Positions 1-7,887 of a stretch of DNA of 17,286 nucleotides are shown one piece after another (positions within the stretch are counted from its first letter, which is position 1; every line of letters starts with the position of its first letter). Source of the stretch: Burkholderiales bacterium (GTDB lineage: Bacteria > Pseudomonadota > Gammaproteobacteria > Burkholderiales > Burkholderiaceae_E); assembly GCA_020348765.1 (NCBI GenBank), contig CP070753.1:2576310-2593595 (forward strand), in the 5' to 3' direction. The position numbers and the translations under genes were made by a program. The notes under the pieces were generated by a model, which was not told the origin of the DNA, made no database searches, and saw nothing but the letters and a program-made list of their open reading frames with translations.

Positions 1-70
1 AGGACGCCGCCAGCAGGACGCCGCCAGCAGGACGCCGCCAGCAGGACGCCGCCAGCAGGACGCCGCCAGC
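1..70. repeat. Five tandem copies of a 14-bp repeat
   Basis: Five perfect head-to-tail copies of AGGACGCCGCCAGC occupy positions 1-14, 15-28, 29-42, 43-56 and 57-70. A sixth copy breaks off after AGG. The array begins at the first base of the window, so it may continue to the left and its true copy number is unknown. The unit is not a multiple of three, so each copy would shift the reading frame if translated. It lies about 45 bases beyond the tatC stop. It is a minisatellite-type array; no function can be read from it. Confidence 0.95.
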
Positions 71-80
71 AGGCCTCGGC

Positions 81-104
81 AGGCCGGCGCGGCCCAGCCG
101 GCCT
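81..104 (-). terminator. Hairpin just downstream of tatC, possible terminator
   Basis: An inverted repeat AGGCCGGC (81-88) and GCCGGCCT (97-104) gives an 8-bp GC-rich stem with an 8-base loop. It starts about ten bases after the tatC stop codon on the transcribed strand. No run of T follows it, so a classical intrinsic terminator is not proven. It may instead be a 3'-end stabilising hairpin, or chance in GC-rich DNA. Confidence 0.3.
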
Positions 105-113
105 CGCCGCCGA

Positions 114-944
114 TCAGCCGCTGCGCGCGGTATCGTCCGGCGCCTCGGCCGACGCCGACCCGTCGGCGGCCTCGTCTTCGCCGTCCGGCGCGCGGCTGCG
201 GGCCCTGATGAAGCCGGCCATGAAGATCCCGAGCTCGTACAGCAGGATCAGCGGAATCGCCAGCATGAACTGCGACAGCACGTCGGGCGGCGTGATCACC
301 GCGGCCACGACGAACGCGCCGACGACCACGTAGCGCCGCGACTTGCGCAGCTGCTCGATCGAGACCATGCCGAGCTTGACCAGCAGGATCTCGACCACCG
401 GCGCCTCGAAGGTCAGGCCGAAACCGAAGAACAGCGCGAGCGTGAAATCCCAGTACTTCTGGATGTCCTGCATCGGATCGGCACCAGCGGACTGGGCGAA
501 ATACAGGAAGAACTTGAACGCCGCCGGCAGCACGAAGTAGTACGCGAACGAGATGCCCGCGAGCAGGAAGAACACGCTCGAGACCATGAGCGGAAACACG
601 AACTTCTTCTCGTGCTCGTACAGCCCCGGGGCGACGAACGCCCACGCCTGGTACAGCACGATCGGCAACGCGGCCAGGAACGCGCACACGAACGCGACCT
701 TGGTCAGCGTGAAGAACGAGCCGGCCAGGTCGGTCGAGACCAGTTTGGCGCCGGGCGGCAGGGCCTTGTAGATCGGGATCGACAGGAACTGGTAGATGTC
801 GCCGGCGAAGTAGAACGCGACCACGAACAGCACCAGCACCACCATCAGCGCGCGGATCAGGCGATCGCGCAGCTCGACGAGGTGCGAAATGAATGTCTCT
901 TCCTGTTCCGGTGCCTGCTCTTCGCTCATCGAAGCACCCGGCAT
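114..944 (-). CDS. tatC: Sec-independent protein translocase subunit TatC
   Basis: TatC is the polytopic inner-membrane receptor of the twin-arginine pathway. With TatB it binds the RR signal peptide of folded substrates. The 276-residue product has a soluble N-terminus followed by the conserved stretch SHLVELRDRLIRAL (about residues 20-33). Six hydrophobic segments follow, with the typical FxxPLxxxL-like and YQxWxFxxPGLYxxEK regions. The length is slightly above the usual 250-260 because of an acidic, Ala/Ser-rich C-terminal tail. The first ATG (944) shares one base with the tatB stop (TGATG), which favours translational coupling. A second ATG five codons in (929) is an alternative start. 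It is the last gene of the co-directional run in this window. Confidence 0.97.
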   Translation of the reverse strand: MPGASMSEEQAPEQEETFISHLVELRDRLIRALMVVLVLFVVAFYFAGDIYQFLSIPIYKALPPGAKLVSTDLAGSFFTLTKVAFVCAFLAALPIVLYQAWAFVAPGLYEHEKKFVFPLMVSSVFFLLAGISFAYYFVLPAAFKFFLYFAQSAGADPMQDIQKYWDFTLALFFGFGLTFEAPVVEILLVKLGMVSIEQLRKSRRYVVVGAFVVAAVITPPDVLSQFMLAIPLILLYELGIFMAGFIRARSRAPDGEDEAADGSASAEAPDDTARSG

Positions 945-1366
945 CAGCGTCGCGGGCGCCTGCGACCGAGCTCACGGTCGCGCTCGCGGCGCCGGTCCTT
1001 GATTCGCTCGCGGGTGCGACGGATCTGGTACACCTGGTCCCAATCGGTGCGTGGCTGCTCCGGGGCCGCCCGCCCGTCGTCGAACGAGGTCGCGATCGAG
1101 TCGAACTGTGCCTGCGCCTCGTCGACGCTGCCGCGCAGGGACGACTCGACCGAGCTCGCGGCCTCCTTGACCTCCTTCTGCAGGTTGCGCAGCTCCTCGA
1201 GCTCCATCTGGCGATTGATGTCCGACTTCACGTCGTTGACATAGCGCTGCAGCTTGCCGAGCCACTCGCCGGCCTGCTTGGCCACCTTGGGCAGGCGCTG
1301 CGGCCCGATGACGACCAGCGCCACGAGGGCGAGGATCATCAGCTCGGAGAAGGCGATGTCGAACAT
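944..1366 (-). CDS. tatB: Sec-independent protein translocase subunit TatB
   Basis: TatB is the single-span partner of TatC in the twin-arginine signal-peptide receptor. The 140-residue product begins MFDIAFSELM, with the conserved Glu at position 8. A short membrane helix follows, then the G-P hinge (VIGPQRLP) and a long amphipathic, charged helical region (about residues 30-90). The C-terminal third is very rich in Arg (ending RRRPRR) and is probably disordered; this tail is variable in the family. TatB rather than TatA is assigned from the FDI/SEL start, the GP hinge, the length and the position directly before tatC. A 200-base gap with a strong palindrome separates it from tatA upstream. 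Confidence 0.95.
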   Translation of the reverse strand: MFDIAFSELMILALVALVVIGPQRLPKVAKQAGEWLGKLQRYVNDVKSDINRQMELEELRNLQKEVKEAASSVESSLRGSVDEAQAQFDSIATSFDDGRAAPEQPRTDWDQVYQIRRTRERIKDRRRERDRELGRRRPRR

Positions 1367-1566
1367 CGTCGCTGTCGTCAGGGTGTGCCGAAACGAAGCC
1401 GGCCCGCTGCCGGACCCGCCGGCGATACCGGCCGCGGCTCAGGCCACCACCACCGCGGGCAGCCAGAGCGCCGCCGCCCCAAAAGGCCGCGAGCGGCACA
1501 TGCCGCTCGCCCAGCCCACGGGGGCCCGGATCGCCCCGCGGTCACCGACCCTGGCCGGCTCTTCGC
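1367..1566. other. Intergenic region between tatA and tatB
   Basis: These 200 bases hold no credible gene. The only notable element seen is a 22-base hairpin at 1489-1510. No convincing promoter or Shine-Dalgarno motif for tatB was seen. Gaps this long are unusual within tatABC, whose genes are commonly closely spaced. Confidence 0.6.
1481..1510 (-). terminator. Palindrome with short T run between tatA and tatB
   Basis: GCGAGCGGCA (1489-1498) pairs perfectly with TGCCGCTCGC (1501-1510). This is a 10-bp stem around a nominal 2-base centre, so the end pairs must open in a real RNA loop. On the transcribed strand it is followed by GGCC and four T residues (1484-1481). The layout resembles a weak intrinsic terminator. 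If active, it would make tatA transcripts exceed tatBC transcripts. It could also be a protein-binding palindrome or a processing site. Confidence 0.4.
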
Positions 1567-1791
1567 TCAGACCTTCTCCTTGGCCTCGACGTCGATGGTC
1601 TTGGTCGTTGCGCTACCGCCGGCTTCGGTCGATTCGGGGGCGTCTTCGGCTGCGCCCTCCTTCATGCCTTGCTTGAAGCCCTTGACCGCGCCGCCCAAGT
1701 CCGAACCGATATTCCGCAACTTCTTGGTGCCGAATACCAGCTGGATGATCACCAGCACGATCAGCCAGTGCCATACGCTGAACGTTCCCAT
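1567..1791 (-). CDS. tatA: Sec-independent protein translocase subunit TatA
   Basis: TatA is the pore-forming or membrane-thinning component of the twin-arginine translocase and assembles on TatBC in excess. The 74-residue product has the family layout: a short N-terminus (MGTFSVWHW), one membrane helix (about residues 8-20), the [10 protein letters not shown] hinge and the [15 protein letters not shown] amphipathic helix. A charged tail ends it. The hinge carries FG rather than GP, which separates it from TatB. An AGGAG motif ends 6 bases before the ATG and fixes the start. It follows the HIT gene after only 24 bases, so it is probably on the same transcript. Confidence 0.96.
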   Translation of the reverse strand: MGTFSVWHWLIVLVIIQLVFGTKKLRNIGSDLGGAVKGFKQGMKEGAAEDAPESTEAGGSATTKTIDVEAKEKV

Positions 1792-1815
1792 GAATGACTC
1801 CTAATTCGCTTCCGC

Positions 1816-2187
1816 TCAGCGACGATTCATCCCCGAACCGAGCGGCTCCGGGCCGCCGAGCACGTGCACGTGGAGATGATACACCTCCTGCCTGCCGACC
1901 CGTCCGTTGTTGATCACGACCCGAAAGCCGTCGTTGGCGCCCTGCTCGCGCGCAAGCCGCCCGGCGATTCCGAGCATCTTGCCCAGCAGTGCCTGATGGC
2001 GCAGGTCCGCATCGTAAAGATTCTGGACGTGAAGCCTGGGCACGATCATGAAATGCACAGGCGCCGAAGGGTTGATGTCATGGAACGCGACCAGGTCGTC
2101 GTCCTCGTAGACCTTGCGGCTCGGGATCTCGCCACGCGCGATGCGGCAGAAGATGCAGTCGGCCGCGGTGTTCGTCGCTTCGCTCAT
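1816..2187 (-). CDS. HIT-family purine nucleoside phosphoramidase (HinT-like)
   Basis: The 123-residue product is a single HIT domain. Members of the HinT group hydrolyse adenosine 5'-phosphoramidates and act in the cytosol. The histidine triad is clear as HLHVHV (residues 104-109, His at 104, 106 and 108), followed by LGG. The N-terminal [12 protein letters not shown] (residues 11-22) is the standard HinT opening. The length fits the family (110-125). The ATG overlaps the hisE stop (ATGA), implying translational coupling to the his genes. A HIT gene directly after hisE is common in this lineage, but a role in histidine synthesis is not established by the sequence. The exact substrate is not decided here. 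Confidence 0.93.
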   Translation of the reverse strand: MSEATNTAADCIFCRIARGEIPSRKVYEDDDLVAFHDINPSAPVHFMIVPRLHVQNLYDADLRHQALLGKMLGIAGRLAREQGANDGFRVVINNGRVGRQEVYHLHVHVLGGPEPLGSGMNRR

Positions 2188-2552
2188 TCGGGTTCCGCTC
2201 CTTGATGCGATCGCCCGGCGCCCGTGCGCCCGGCCTTCTCCTCGATCCCGGACAGCCCTTCGCGCCGCGCCAGCTCGGCCAGCACGTCGGCCGGCCCCAG
2301 CCCGTGCTGCGCCAGCATGATCAGGCAGTGGAACCAGAGGTCGGCGGTCTCGGCCACGATGCGCTCGGGCGCGCCGTCCTTGGCCGCCATCACGGTTTCG
2401 GTGGCCTCCTCGCCGATCTTCTTCAGCACCGCGTCCCGGCCGCGGGCCATCAGCCGGGCCACGTACGAGGCATCCGGATCGGCATCGCGCCGGCTTTCGA
2501 TCACGCGCGCCAGTCGCGCGAGCAGATCATCGTGCATCAGTCGCCCGTCCAT
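2184..2552 (-). CDS. hisE: Phosphoribosyl-ATP pyrophosphatase HisE
   Basis: HisE cleaves pyrophosphate from phosphoribosyl-ATP to give phosphoribosyl-AMP, the second step of histidine synthesis. The 122-residue product carries the MazG-like all-alpha core: [10 protein letters not shown] (about residues 29-38), then [16 protein letters not shown], whose acidic residues bind Mg. The helix [14 protein letters not shown] follows. The C-terminal 20 residues ([11 protein letters not shown] region) are polar and probably disordered. The ATG at 2552 directly follows the stop of the hisI remnant. A second ATG five codons in (2537), preceded by GGACGGG, is an equally good start. HisE is a separate protein here, not the HisIE fusion of enterobacteria. 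Its product would normally pass to HisI, which is broken in this window. Confidence 0.95.
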   Translation of the reverse strand: MDGRLMHDDLLARLARVIESRRDADPDASYVARLMARGRDAVLKKIGEEATETVMAAKDGAPERIVAETADLWFHCLIMLAQHGLGPADVLAELARREGLSGIEEKAGRTGAGRSHQGAEPE

Positions 2553-2621
2553 TCAGGGGCTGGCACGCGCCGCCGCCCACCGGTAGATGGCGTCCGGGTC
2601 GCGCGGCCGACGCTCGGTCAC
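2553..2621 (-). pseudogene. hisI: hisI remnant (phosphoribosyl-AMP cyclohydrolase, core deleted)
   Basis: Only a 22-codon open frame lies between hisF and hisE. Its GTG (2621-2619) overlaps the hisF stop as GTGA, and its TGA (2555-2553) abuts the hisE ATG. The peptide reads [20 protein letters not shown] and then SP. The DPDAIYR stretch is the hallmark of the HisI C-terminus, where the family typically ends VDPVLKDPDAIY plus a short tail. A full HisI has about 130 residues with Cys and His metal ligands and a CHTGR motif; none of that is present. About 110 codons are therefore missing, and both flanking junctions are clean. The open frame means a short peptide could still be made and translation passed on to hisE. 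The resemblance was judged from memory of the family, not from a search. An assembly collapse is possible. Confidence 0.72.
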
Positions 2622-3373
2622 TGCCGCACCGCGATGCCGCGGGCCGCCATGAACGCCTTGGCATCGCCCACCGTGTATTCGCCGAAGTGGAAGATGCTCG
2701 CGGCCAGCACCGCATCGGCACCGCCCATCGTCACCCCATCGGCCAGGTGCTGCAGGTTGCCCACGCCGCCCGAGGCGATCACCGGCACGCCGACCGCGTC
2801 GGCCACGGCACGTGTCAGCGCCAGGTCGAACCCGGCGCGCGTGCCGTCACGATCCATGCTGGTCAGCAGGATCTCGCCGGCGCCGCGGCGACAGACCTCA
2901 TCGGCCCATTCGATCGCGTCGCGTCCGGTCGGACGCCGGCCACCGTGCGTGTACACCTCCCAGCCGCCGCCGCTGGCGCGCGCGTCGACGGCGCAGACGA
3001 TGCACTGCGAACCGTAGCGGCCGGCTGCGGCATCGATCAGCTCGGGTTTCTGCACCGCGGCCGTGTTGATCGAGACCTTGTCGGCGCCGGCATTGAGCAG
3101 CCGACGCACGTCCTCGACCGTGCGCACGCCGCCGCCGACGGTCAGCGGGATGAACACCTGCGCCGCGACCGCCTCGATCACGTGCAGGACCACGTCGCGC
3201 TCGTCGCTCGACGCGGTGATGTCCAGAAAAGTCAGTTCGTCGGCGCCCTGCTCGTCATAGCGCCGCGCGATCTCGACCGGGTCGCCGGCATCGCGCAGAT
3301 CGACGAAATTGACGCCCTTGACCACCCGCCCGGCGGTGACGTCCAGGCACGGGATGATGCGCTTGGTCAGCAT
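2618..3373 (-). CDS. hisF: Imidazole glycerol phosphate synthase subunit HisF (cyclase)
   Basis: HisF is the cyclase subunit that, with HisH, turns PRFAR and glutamine-derived ammonia into imidazole glycerol phosphate and AICAR. The 251-residue product is a (beta/alpha)8 barrel. It starts [20 protein letters not shown], with catalytic Asp at residue 11, and has the second catalytic Asp at residue 129 (CAVDAR). Phosphate-binding loops are seen as VGGGVRT (about 78-84) and ASGGVGN. The length is typical (250-258). The ATG at 3373 is chosen because it gives the conserved N-terminus; more upstream starts only add an Arg-rich, unrelated stretch. Its TGA overlaps the GTG of the hisI remnant, so the coupling expected for hisF-hisI survives. 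Confidence 0.97.
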   Translation of the reverse strand: MLTKRIIPCLDVTAGRVVKGVNFVDLRDAGDPVEIARRYDEQGADELTFLDITASSDERDVVLHVIEAVAAQVFIPLTVGGGVRTVEDVRRLLNAGADKVSINTAAVQKPELIDAAAGRYGSQCIVCAVDARASGGGWEVYTHGGRRPTGRDAIEWADEVCRRGAGEILLTSMDRDGTRAGFDLALTRAVADAVGVPVIASGGVGNLQHLADGVTMGGADAVLAASIFHFGEYTVGDAKAFMAARGIAVRQ

Positions 3374-3419
3374 GGCGCGAGGCCGGCGCCGGCCGCGCGG
3401 GCGGGCATCGCAGGCACGG

Positions 3420-4220
3420 CTACGGTGCCTCGGGCGAATCCGGACCGTCGCCGGCGGCAAGGTCTGCGTGCTCGTCGTCCCGGCCGCCGAGTCGGTCGGC
3501 CAGCCGCTGGGCCTCGCCGAAGTCGAGCTTGTTCTCGTACAGCGCGCGGCCCAGGATCGCTGCCTCGACCCCCTGGTCCTCGACCGCGCACAGGGCCTCG
3601 ATGTCGGCCAGCGAGGACACGCCGCCAGAGGCGATCACCGGAATGCTCACGGCCTGCGCCAGCCTCACGGTGGCCTCGATGTTCACACCCGAGAGCATTC
3701 CGTCACGGCCGATGTCGGTGTACACGACGGCCTCGACGCCCAGGTCCTCGAACTTGAGCGCCAGGTCGATCACGTCATGCCCGGTCAGCTTGCTCCAGCC
3801 GTCGGTGGCCACCTTGCCGTCGCGCGCGTCCAGCCCGACGATCACCTGGCCCGGAAACGCGCTGCAGGCATCGCGCAGGAAACCCGGGCTCTTGACCGCG
3901 GCCGTGCCGATGATCACGAATGCCAGGCCGTCGTCCAGATAGCGCTCGATCGTGTCCAGGTCGCGGATGCCGCCGCCGAGCTGCACCGGAATCCGGTCCC
4001 CGACGGCCGCGACGATGGCCTTGATGGCCGGTTCGTTGCGCGGCCTGCCGGCCGCGGCGCCGTTGAGGTCGACCAGGTGCAGCCGGCGCGCGCCCTGCTC
4101 GAGCCAGTGGGCTGCCATTGCGGCCGGATCCTCGGAGAACACGGTCGCGTCTTCCATGTCTCCCTGGCGGAGCCTGACGCACCGCCCGTCCTTGAGATCG
4201 ATCGCCGGGATCAGAAGCAT
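3420..4220 (-). CDS. hisA: Phosphoribosylformimino-AICAR ribotide isomerase HisA
   Basis: HisA converts ProFAR to PRFAR by an Amadori rearrangement. The 266-residue product is a (beta/alpha)8 barrel homologous to HisF. It opens [17 protein letters not shown], with catalytic Asp at 8. [15 protein letters not shown] (about 128-142) carries the second catalytic Asp at 131. The phosphate loops LGGGIRD and ASGGVSS are present. It is some 15-20 residues longer than usual because of an acidic C-terminal tail (residues about 244-266, rich in Asp, Glu, Gly and Pro) beyond the barrel. The gene lies 52 bases after hisH and 46 bases before hisF. The Shine-Dalgarno match is weak, but the start is fixed by homology. 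Confidence 0.97.
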   Translation of the reverse strand: MLLIPAIDLKDGRCVRLRQGDMEDATVFSEDPAAMAAHWLEQGARRLHLVDLNGAAAGRPRNEPAIKAIVAAVGDRIPVQLGGGIRDLDTIERYLDDGLAFVIIGTAAVKSPGFLRDACSAFPGQVIVGLDARDGKVATDGWSKLTGHDVIDLALKFEDLGVEAVVYTDIGRDGMLSGVNIEATVRLAQAVSIPVIASGGVSSLADIEALCAVEDQGVEAAILGRALYENKLDFGEAQRLADRLGGRDDEHADLAAGDGPDSPEAP

Positions 4221-4272
4221 GGGGGCTCGAGAATCGGCGCGCGCGCGTCGGGTCGCACGCCTGGCGCGGCGT

Positions 4273-4908
4273 TCACGGACGCCACGACACGAAGTTCTCG
4301 TACAGCTTGAGGCCTAGGGCCGCGCTTTTCTCGGGGTGGAACTGAGTGGCGAAAATATTATCCCGCGCGACCGCACAGGTAAAGCGAACGCCATACTCGG
4401 TTTCCCCGACGACGAGTGCCGGATCGGCCGGCACGGCGAAGTAGCTGTGCACGAAATAGAAGAAGCTGTCGTCGGGTATACCCTGCCACAGCGCATGCGG
4501 GCGCGTCTGCGCGACCCGGTTCCACCCCATGTGCGGCACCTTCAGGCGCACGTCCCCGCTACGCATCGCAGGCTCCGGGAAGCGCTCTACCCGACCGGCC
4601 AGCACGCCCAGCCCGGCCGTGTCGCCCTCGGCACTCCAGTCGAAGAGCATCTGCTCGCCGACGCAAACGCCGAACCGCGGCTGGGTCTGCGCGGCACGCA
4701 GCACCGCGTCGCGCAGACCCGACTCGTCCAGGTAGCGCATGCAGTCGGGCATCGCCCCCTGGCCCGGGAACACGACCCGATCGGCCGCCGCGATCTGGCG
4801 CTCGTCGGACGAGACGACGACCCGGGCCGATGGCGCCACGTGCTCGAGCGCCTTGGCCACCGAGCGCAGGTTGCCCATGCCATAGTCGACGACCGCGATC
4901 GTGCCCAC
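4273..4908 (-). CDS. hisH: Imidazole glycerol phosphate synthase subunit HisH (glutaminase)
   Basis: HisH is the class I glutamine amidotransferase subunit that supplies ammonia to HisF through the barrel. The 211-residue product starts [16 protein letters not shown] (Val read as Met). It has the nucleophile Cys at 82 in [11 protein letters not shown] and the catalytic His/Glu pair at 191/193 in FHPEKS. The oxyanion region [10 protein letters not shown] lies at about 47-56, and the interface motif KVPHMGWN at about 123-130. The GTG at 4908 is chosen because it gives the usual N-terminus and length and lies 14 bases after the hisB stop. In-frame starts further upstream would fall inside hisB. 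No strong ribosome site is visible, so translation may depend on hisB. Confidence 0.95.
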   Translation of the reverse strand: MGTIAVVDYGMGNLRSVAKALEHVAPSARVVVSSDERQIAAADRVVFPGQGAMPDCMRYLDESGLRDAVLRAAQTQPRFGVCVGEQMLFDWSAEGDTAGLGVLAGRVERFPEPAMRSGDVRLKVPHMGWNRVAQTRPHALWQGIPDDSFFYFVHSYFAVPADPALVVGETEYGVRFTCAVARDNIFATQFHPEKSAALGLKLYENFVSWRP

Positions 4909-4922
4909 CGACGCGCAGGCGC

Positions 4923-5510
4923 TCAGAGCGCTCCCTTGGTCGAAGGCACCGCACCGGCTGACCGGGGATCGGGCTCGATCGCCATGCGCAGCGCGCGCGC
5001 GAACGCCTTGAAGACGGTCTCGCACTGGTGGTGCGCATTGTCGCCGCGCAGGTTGTCCACGTGCAGCGTCAGCATCGCGTGATTGACCAGCCCCTGGAAG
5101 AACTCGCGCGCCAGGTCGACGTCGAAGCTGCCGATCATCGCACGCGTGAACTGCACCTGCCAGTGCAGGCCGGGCCGGCCCGAGAGGTCGACGACCACGC
5201 GCGTCAGCGCCTCGTCCAGCGGCACATAGGCATGGCCATAGCGGCGAATGCCCTTCTTGTCGGCGAGCGCCCGCGCCAGCGCCTGCCCGAGCGTGATCCC
5301 GATGTCCTCGACCGTGTGATGCGCATCGATGTGCAGGTCACCCTGCGCCTCGATCTCGAGATCGACCAGGCCGTGCCGGGCGATCTGGTCCAGCATGTGG
5401 TCGAGGAACGGCACGCCGGTGTCCAGCCGCTGGCGGCCGGTGCCGTCCAGGTCGATCCGTACCCGGATTCGGGTCTCTGCGGTGTCGCGGGAAACTTCGG
5501 CGCTTCTCAT
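4923..5510 (-). CDS. hisB: Imidazoleglycerol-phosphate dehydratase HisB
   Basis: HisB removes water from imidazole glycerol phosphate to give imidazole acetol phosphate. The 195-residue product is the monofunctional dehydratase, without the N-terminal histidinol-phosphatase domain of enterobacterial HisB. The phosphatase must therefore be encoded elsewhere. The two duplicated metal-binding motifs are plain: HHTVED at residues 64-69 and DNAHHQCE at 157-164. The substrate region [13 protein letters not shown] lies at about 35-47. The gene starts 10 bases after the hisC stop and the length matches the family. Confidence 0.97.
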   Translation of the reverse strand: MRSAEVSRDTAETRIRVRIDLDGTGRQRLDTGVPFLDHMLDQIARHGLVDLEIEAQGDLHIDAHHTVEDIGITLGQALARALADKKGIRRYGHAYVPLDEALTRVVVDLSGRPGLHWQVQFTRAMIGSFDVDLAREFFQGLVNHAMLTLHVDNLRGDNAHHQCETVFKAFARALRMAIEPDPRSAGAVPSTKGAL

Positions 5511-5520
5511 GACCAGTGGC

Positions 5521-6582
5521 TCAGACCGAGGCGGCGAGCGCCTCCAGGAAGATGCGGTTTTCCTCCGGCGTGCCCACCGTGACGCGCAGGCAACCCGACA
5601 GTAGCCGGTGCATTCTACTCACATCCTTGACGAGCACGCCGCGCGCCCTGAGCGCCTGCATGCTGCGCGGCGCGTCGGCGACCCGGATCAGCACGAAGTT
5701 GGCACGGCTCGGAAACGGCTGCACGCCGGGCATCGATTCGAGCGCCTGAACCAGCGCGGCGCGCCCCGCGCGTATGTGCTCGGCCTGACCGTTGAACAAC
5801 TCCAGGTGTTCGATCGCGAACAGCGCGGCCGCCTCGTTGAGCACGCTGATGTTGTAGGGCGGCCGCACCTTGTCGAACTGCTCGATCAGCGACGGTTCGG
5901 CCGCCATGTAGCCGATCCGGATGCCGGCCAGCCCGAGCTTGGACACCGTGCGCATCACGACCAGGTTGGGGAACTCGGCCAGCCGCCCCATCCAGGTCTG
6001 CTGGGCGAACGGCTGGTAGGCTTCGTCGATCACGACCAGCCCGCGGCTCGCGGCGATGATCCGCTCGATCGCATCGTCCTCGAAGCAGTTGCCGGTCGGG
6101 TTGTTCGGATAGGCCAGGTAGACCAGGGCCGGATCGTGCGCCTCGATCGCGGCCAGCGTCGCCGGCAGGTCGAGCGAGAAGTCGGCGCGCAGCGGCACGC
6201 CGACGAAGCGCGAGCCGGCCAGCAGCGCGCTGATCTGGTACATGACGAACGAAGGCGTCGGCGCGAGCACGGTCGCGTCCTCGCGCGCCGTGGCCAGGGT
6301 CATGATCGCGATCAGCTCGTCGGAGCCGTTGCCGAGCAGCACCTCGGCCTCGGCCGGGATCCCGAAAGCGCGTGCCACGGCCTGCCTGAGCTCGGCATGC
6401 GCCGGGCCCGGGTAACGGTTGAGCTCGAGCGCGGACAGCCGCCGCGCCAGCTCCTCTCGCAGCGCCAGCGGCAGCGTATACGGGTTCTCCATCGCGTCGA
6501 GCTTCAGCAGCCCGCGCGCATCCGGGACGTGGTACGGCGTCATCGCCAGCACGTCCGGCCGGATCACGCGATCGTGCAGCAT
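5521..6582 (-). CDS. hisC: Histidinol-phosphate aminotransferase HisC
   Basis: HisC is a PLP enzyme of fold type I that transaminates imidazole acetol phosphate with glutamate to histidinol phosphate. The 353-residue product has the PLP-binding Lys at 215 within [21 protein letters not shown] at 160-165 contacting PLP, and Asp 186 in [10 protein letters not shown]. The N-terminal LDAMENPY is the usual substrate-lid segment, and GNGSDELI lies at 84-91. The length is normal. The ATG sits three bases after the hisD stop. Paralogues can act in other aminotransferase pathways, but the position in the his run settles the role. Confidence 0.97.
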   Translation of the reverse strand: MLHDRVIRPDVLAMTPYHVPDARGLLKLDAMENPYTLPLALREELARRLSALELNRYPGPAHAELRQAVARAFGIPAEAEVLLGNGSDELIAIMTLATAREDATVLAPTPSFVMYQISALLAGSRFVGVPLRADFSLDLPATLAAIEAHDPALVYLAYPNNPTGNCFEDDAIERIIAASRGLVVIDEAYQPFAQQTWMGRLAEFPNLVVMRTVSKLGLAGIRIGYMAAEPSLIEQFDKVRPPYNISVLNEAAALFAIEHLELFNGQAEHIRAGRAALVQALESMPGVQPFPSRANFVLIRVADAPRSMQALRARGVLVKDVSRMHRLLSGCLRVTVGTPEENRIFLEALAASV

Positions 6583-6585
6583 CGG

Positions 6586-7887
6586 TCACTCCCGGTGTTC
6601 GAGACGCAGCTCGGCGCTGCGCGCGTGCGCATGCAGTCCCTCGCCACGCGCCAGCGTGGCGGCGATCGGGCCCAGTGCATGCGCGCCCCGGGCCGAGATC
6701 TGGACGATGCTCGAGCGCTTCTGGAAATCGTAGACGCCCAGCGGCGACGAGAAGCGGGCGGTGCGCATGGTCGGCAGCACGTGGTTGGGCCCGGCGCAAT
6801 AGTCGCCCAGCGCCTCGGAGGCCCAGGGACCGAGGAACATCGCCCCCGCATGGCGGATCAGCTCGGCCCAGCGCTCGGGCTCGTGCGCCGAGATCTCCAG
6901 GTGCTCGGGTGCGATCTCGTTGGCCAGTTCGCATGCCTCGCGCATGTCGCGCACGACGATCAGCGCGCCGCGGTCGGCCAGCGAGCGCTCGATCACGTCG
7001 CGTCGCGGCAGCTCCGGCAACAGGCGCCGGATCGACTCGGCCACCGCATCGGCATAGGCCGGCACCGGCGTGAGCAGGATCGACTGCGCCATCTCGTCAT
7101 GCTCGGCCTGCGAGAACAGGTCCATCGCCACCCAGTCCGGATCGGTGCTGCCGTCGCACAGGACCAGGATCTCGGACGGCCCGGCGATCATGTCGATGCC
7201 GACCACCCCGAATACGCGGCGCTTGGCCTCGGCCACGTAGGCATTGCCCGGGCCGACGATCTTGTCGACCCTCGGCACGGTGGCGGTGCCCCAGGCCAGC
7301 GCGGCCACCGCCTGCGCGCCGCCGATCGTGAACACGCGGTCGACGCCGGCGATCGCCGCTGCCGCCAGCACCAGCGGGTTGCGCACCCCGTCCGGCGTCG
7401 GCACCACCATGACCAGTCCGCCGACGCCGGCGACCTTGGCCGGTATCGCGTTCATCAGCACCGAAGACGGGTAGGCGGCCTTGCCGCCGGGCACGTACAG
7501 GCCGACGGAATCCAGCGGCGTCACCTTCTGCCCGAGGCGGGTGCCGTCTTCTTCCGTGTACGACCAGGACTCGGCGCGCTGGCGCTCGTGGTAGCGGCGC
7601 ACGCGTTCGGCGGCGGCGGCGAGCGCCCCGCGCTCGGCCGCGCCCAGCTGCGCCGGTGCGGCATCGAGTTCGCTGCGTGCCAGTTCGAGTGAAGCCGCGT
7701 CGGCGATCGGGAGACGATCGAAGCGCCGCGTGTATTCGAGCAGCGCCGCGTCGCCACGCTCCCGAACGTCGCGCAGGATCTGCGCCACCGTGCGCTCGAT
7801 GGCCTCGTCGGCCGCCGGCTCGTAGGCCAGCAGCGCCCGCAGGGCCGCGCGAAAGCCGGGCGCCGTCGATTCGAGCCTTCTGATCAT
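6586..7887 (-). CDS. hisD: Histidinol dehydrogenase HisD
   Basis: HisD is a zinc enzyme that oxidises histidinol to histidine in two NAD-dependent steps, the end of the pathway. The 433-residue product shows [16 protein letters not shown] (about 131-146), the NAD region [12 protein letters not shown] and the signature [15 protein letters not shown] (231-245). The zinc ligands are Gln 260 and His 263 (SQAEHD), Asp 362 (GDY) and a C-terminal His near 419-421. The catalytic Glu-His pair is APEHLE at 326-331. The ATG at 7887 overlaps the hisG stop (ATGA) and gives the standard N-terminus and length. Confidence 0.98.
   Translation of the reverse strand: MIRRLESTAPGFRAALRALLAYEPAADEAIERTVAQILRDVRERGDAALLEYTRRFDRLPIADAASLELARSELDAAPAQLGAAERGALAAAAERVRRYHERQRAESWSYTEEDGTRLGQKVTPLDSVGLYVPGGKAAYPSSVLMNAIPAKVAGVGGLVMVVPTPDGVRNPLVLAAAAIAGVDRVFTIGGAQAVAALAWGTATVPRVDKIVGPGNAYVAEAKRRVFGVVGIDMIAGPSEILVLCDGSTDPDWVAMDLFSQAEHDEMAQSILLTPVPAYADAVAESIRRLLPELPRRDVIERSLADRGALIVVRDMREACELANEIAPEHLEISAHEPERWAELIRHAGAMFLGPWASEALGDYCAGPNHVLPTMRTARFSSPLGVYDFQKRSSIVQISARGAHALGPIAATLARGEGLHAHARSAELRLEHRE

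Noticed and set aside
1..70. CRISPR-like array
   Set aside because: The 14-bp units are directly adjacent with no spacers, so this is a simple tandem repeat.
972..1499. A 175-codon minus-strand frame covering the tatA-tatB gap and most of tatB
   Set aside because: It is Arg/Gly/Ala-rich, out of frame with tatB and without any family resemblance; tatB explains the coding signal.
2184..2621. A HisIE fusion as in enterobacteria
   Set aside because: The remnant frame has a stop before the hisE ATG and HisE has its own N-terminus, so the two are separate genes; the HisI core is missing rather than fused.
5608..7692. A 694-codon open frame on the plus strand opposite hisC and hisD
   Set aside because: It is antisense to two clear enzymes, rich in Arg, His and Gln with no recognisable domain, and is the kind of shadow frame expected in GC-rich coding DNA.
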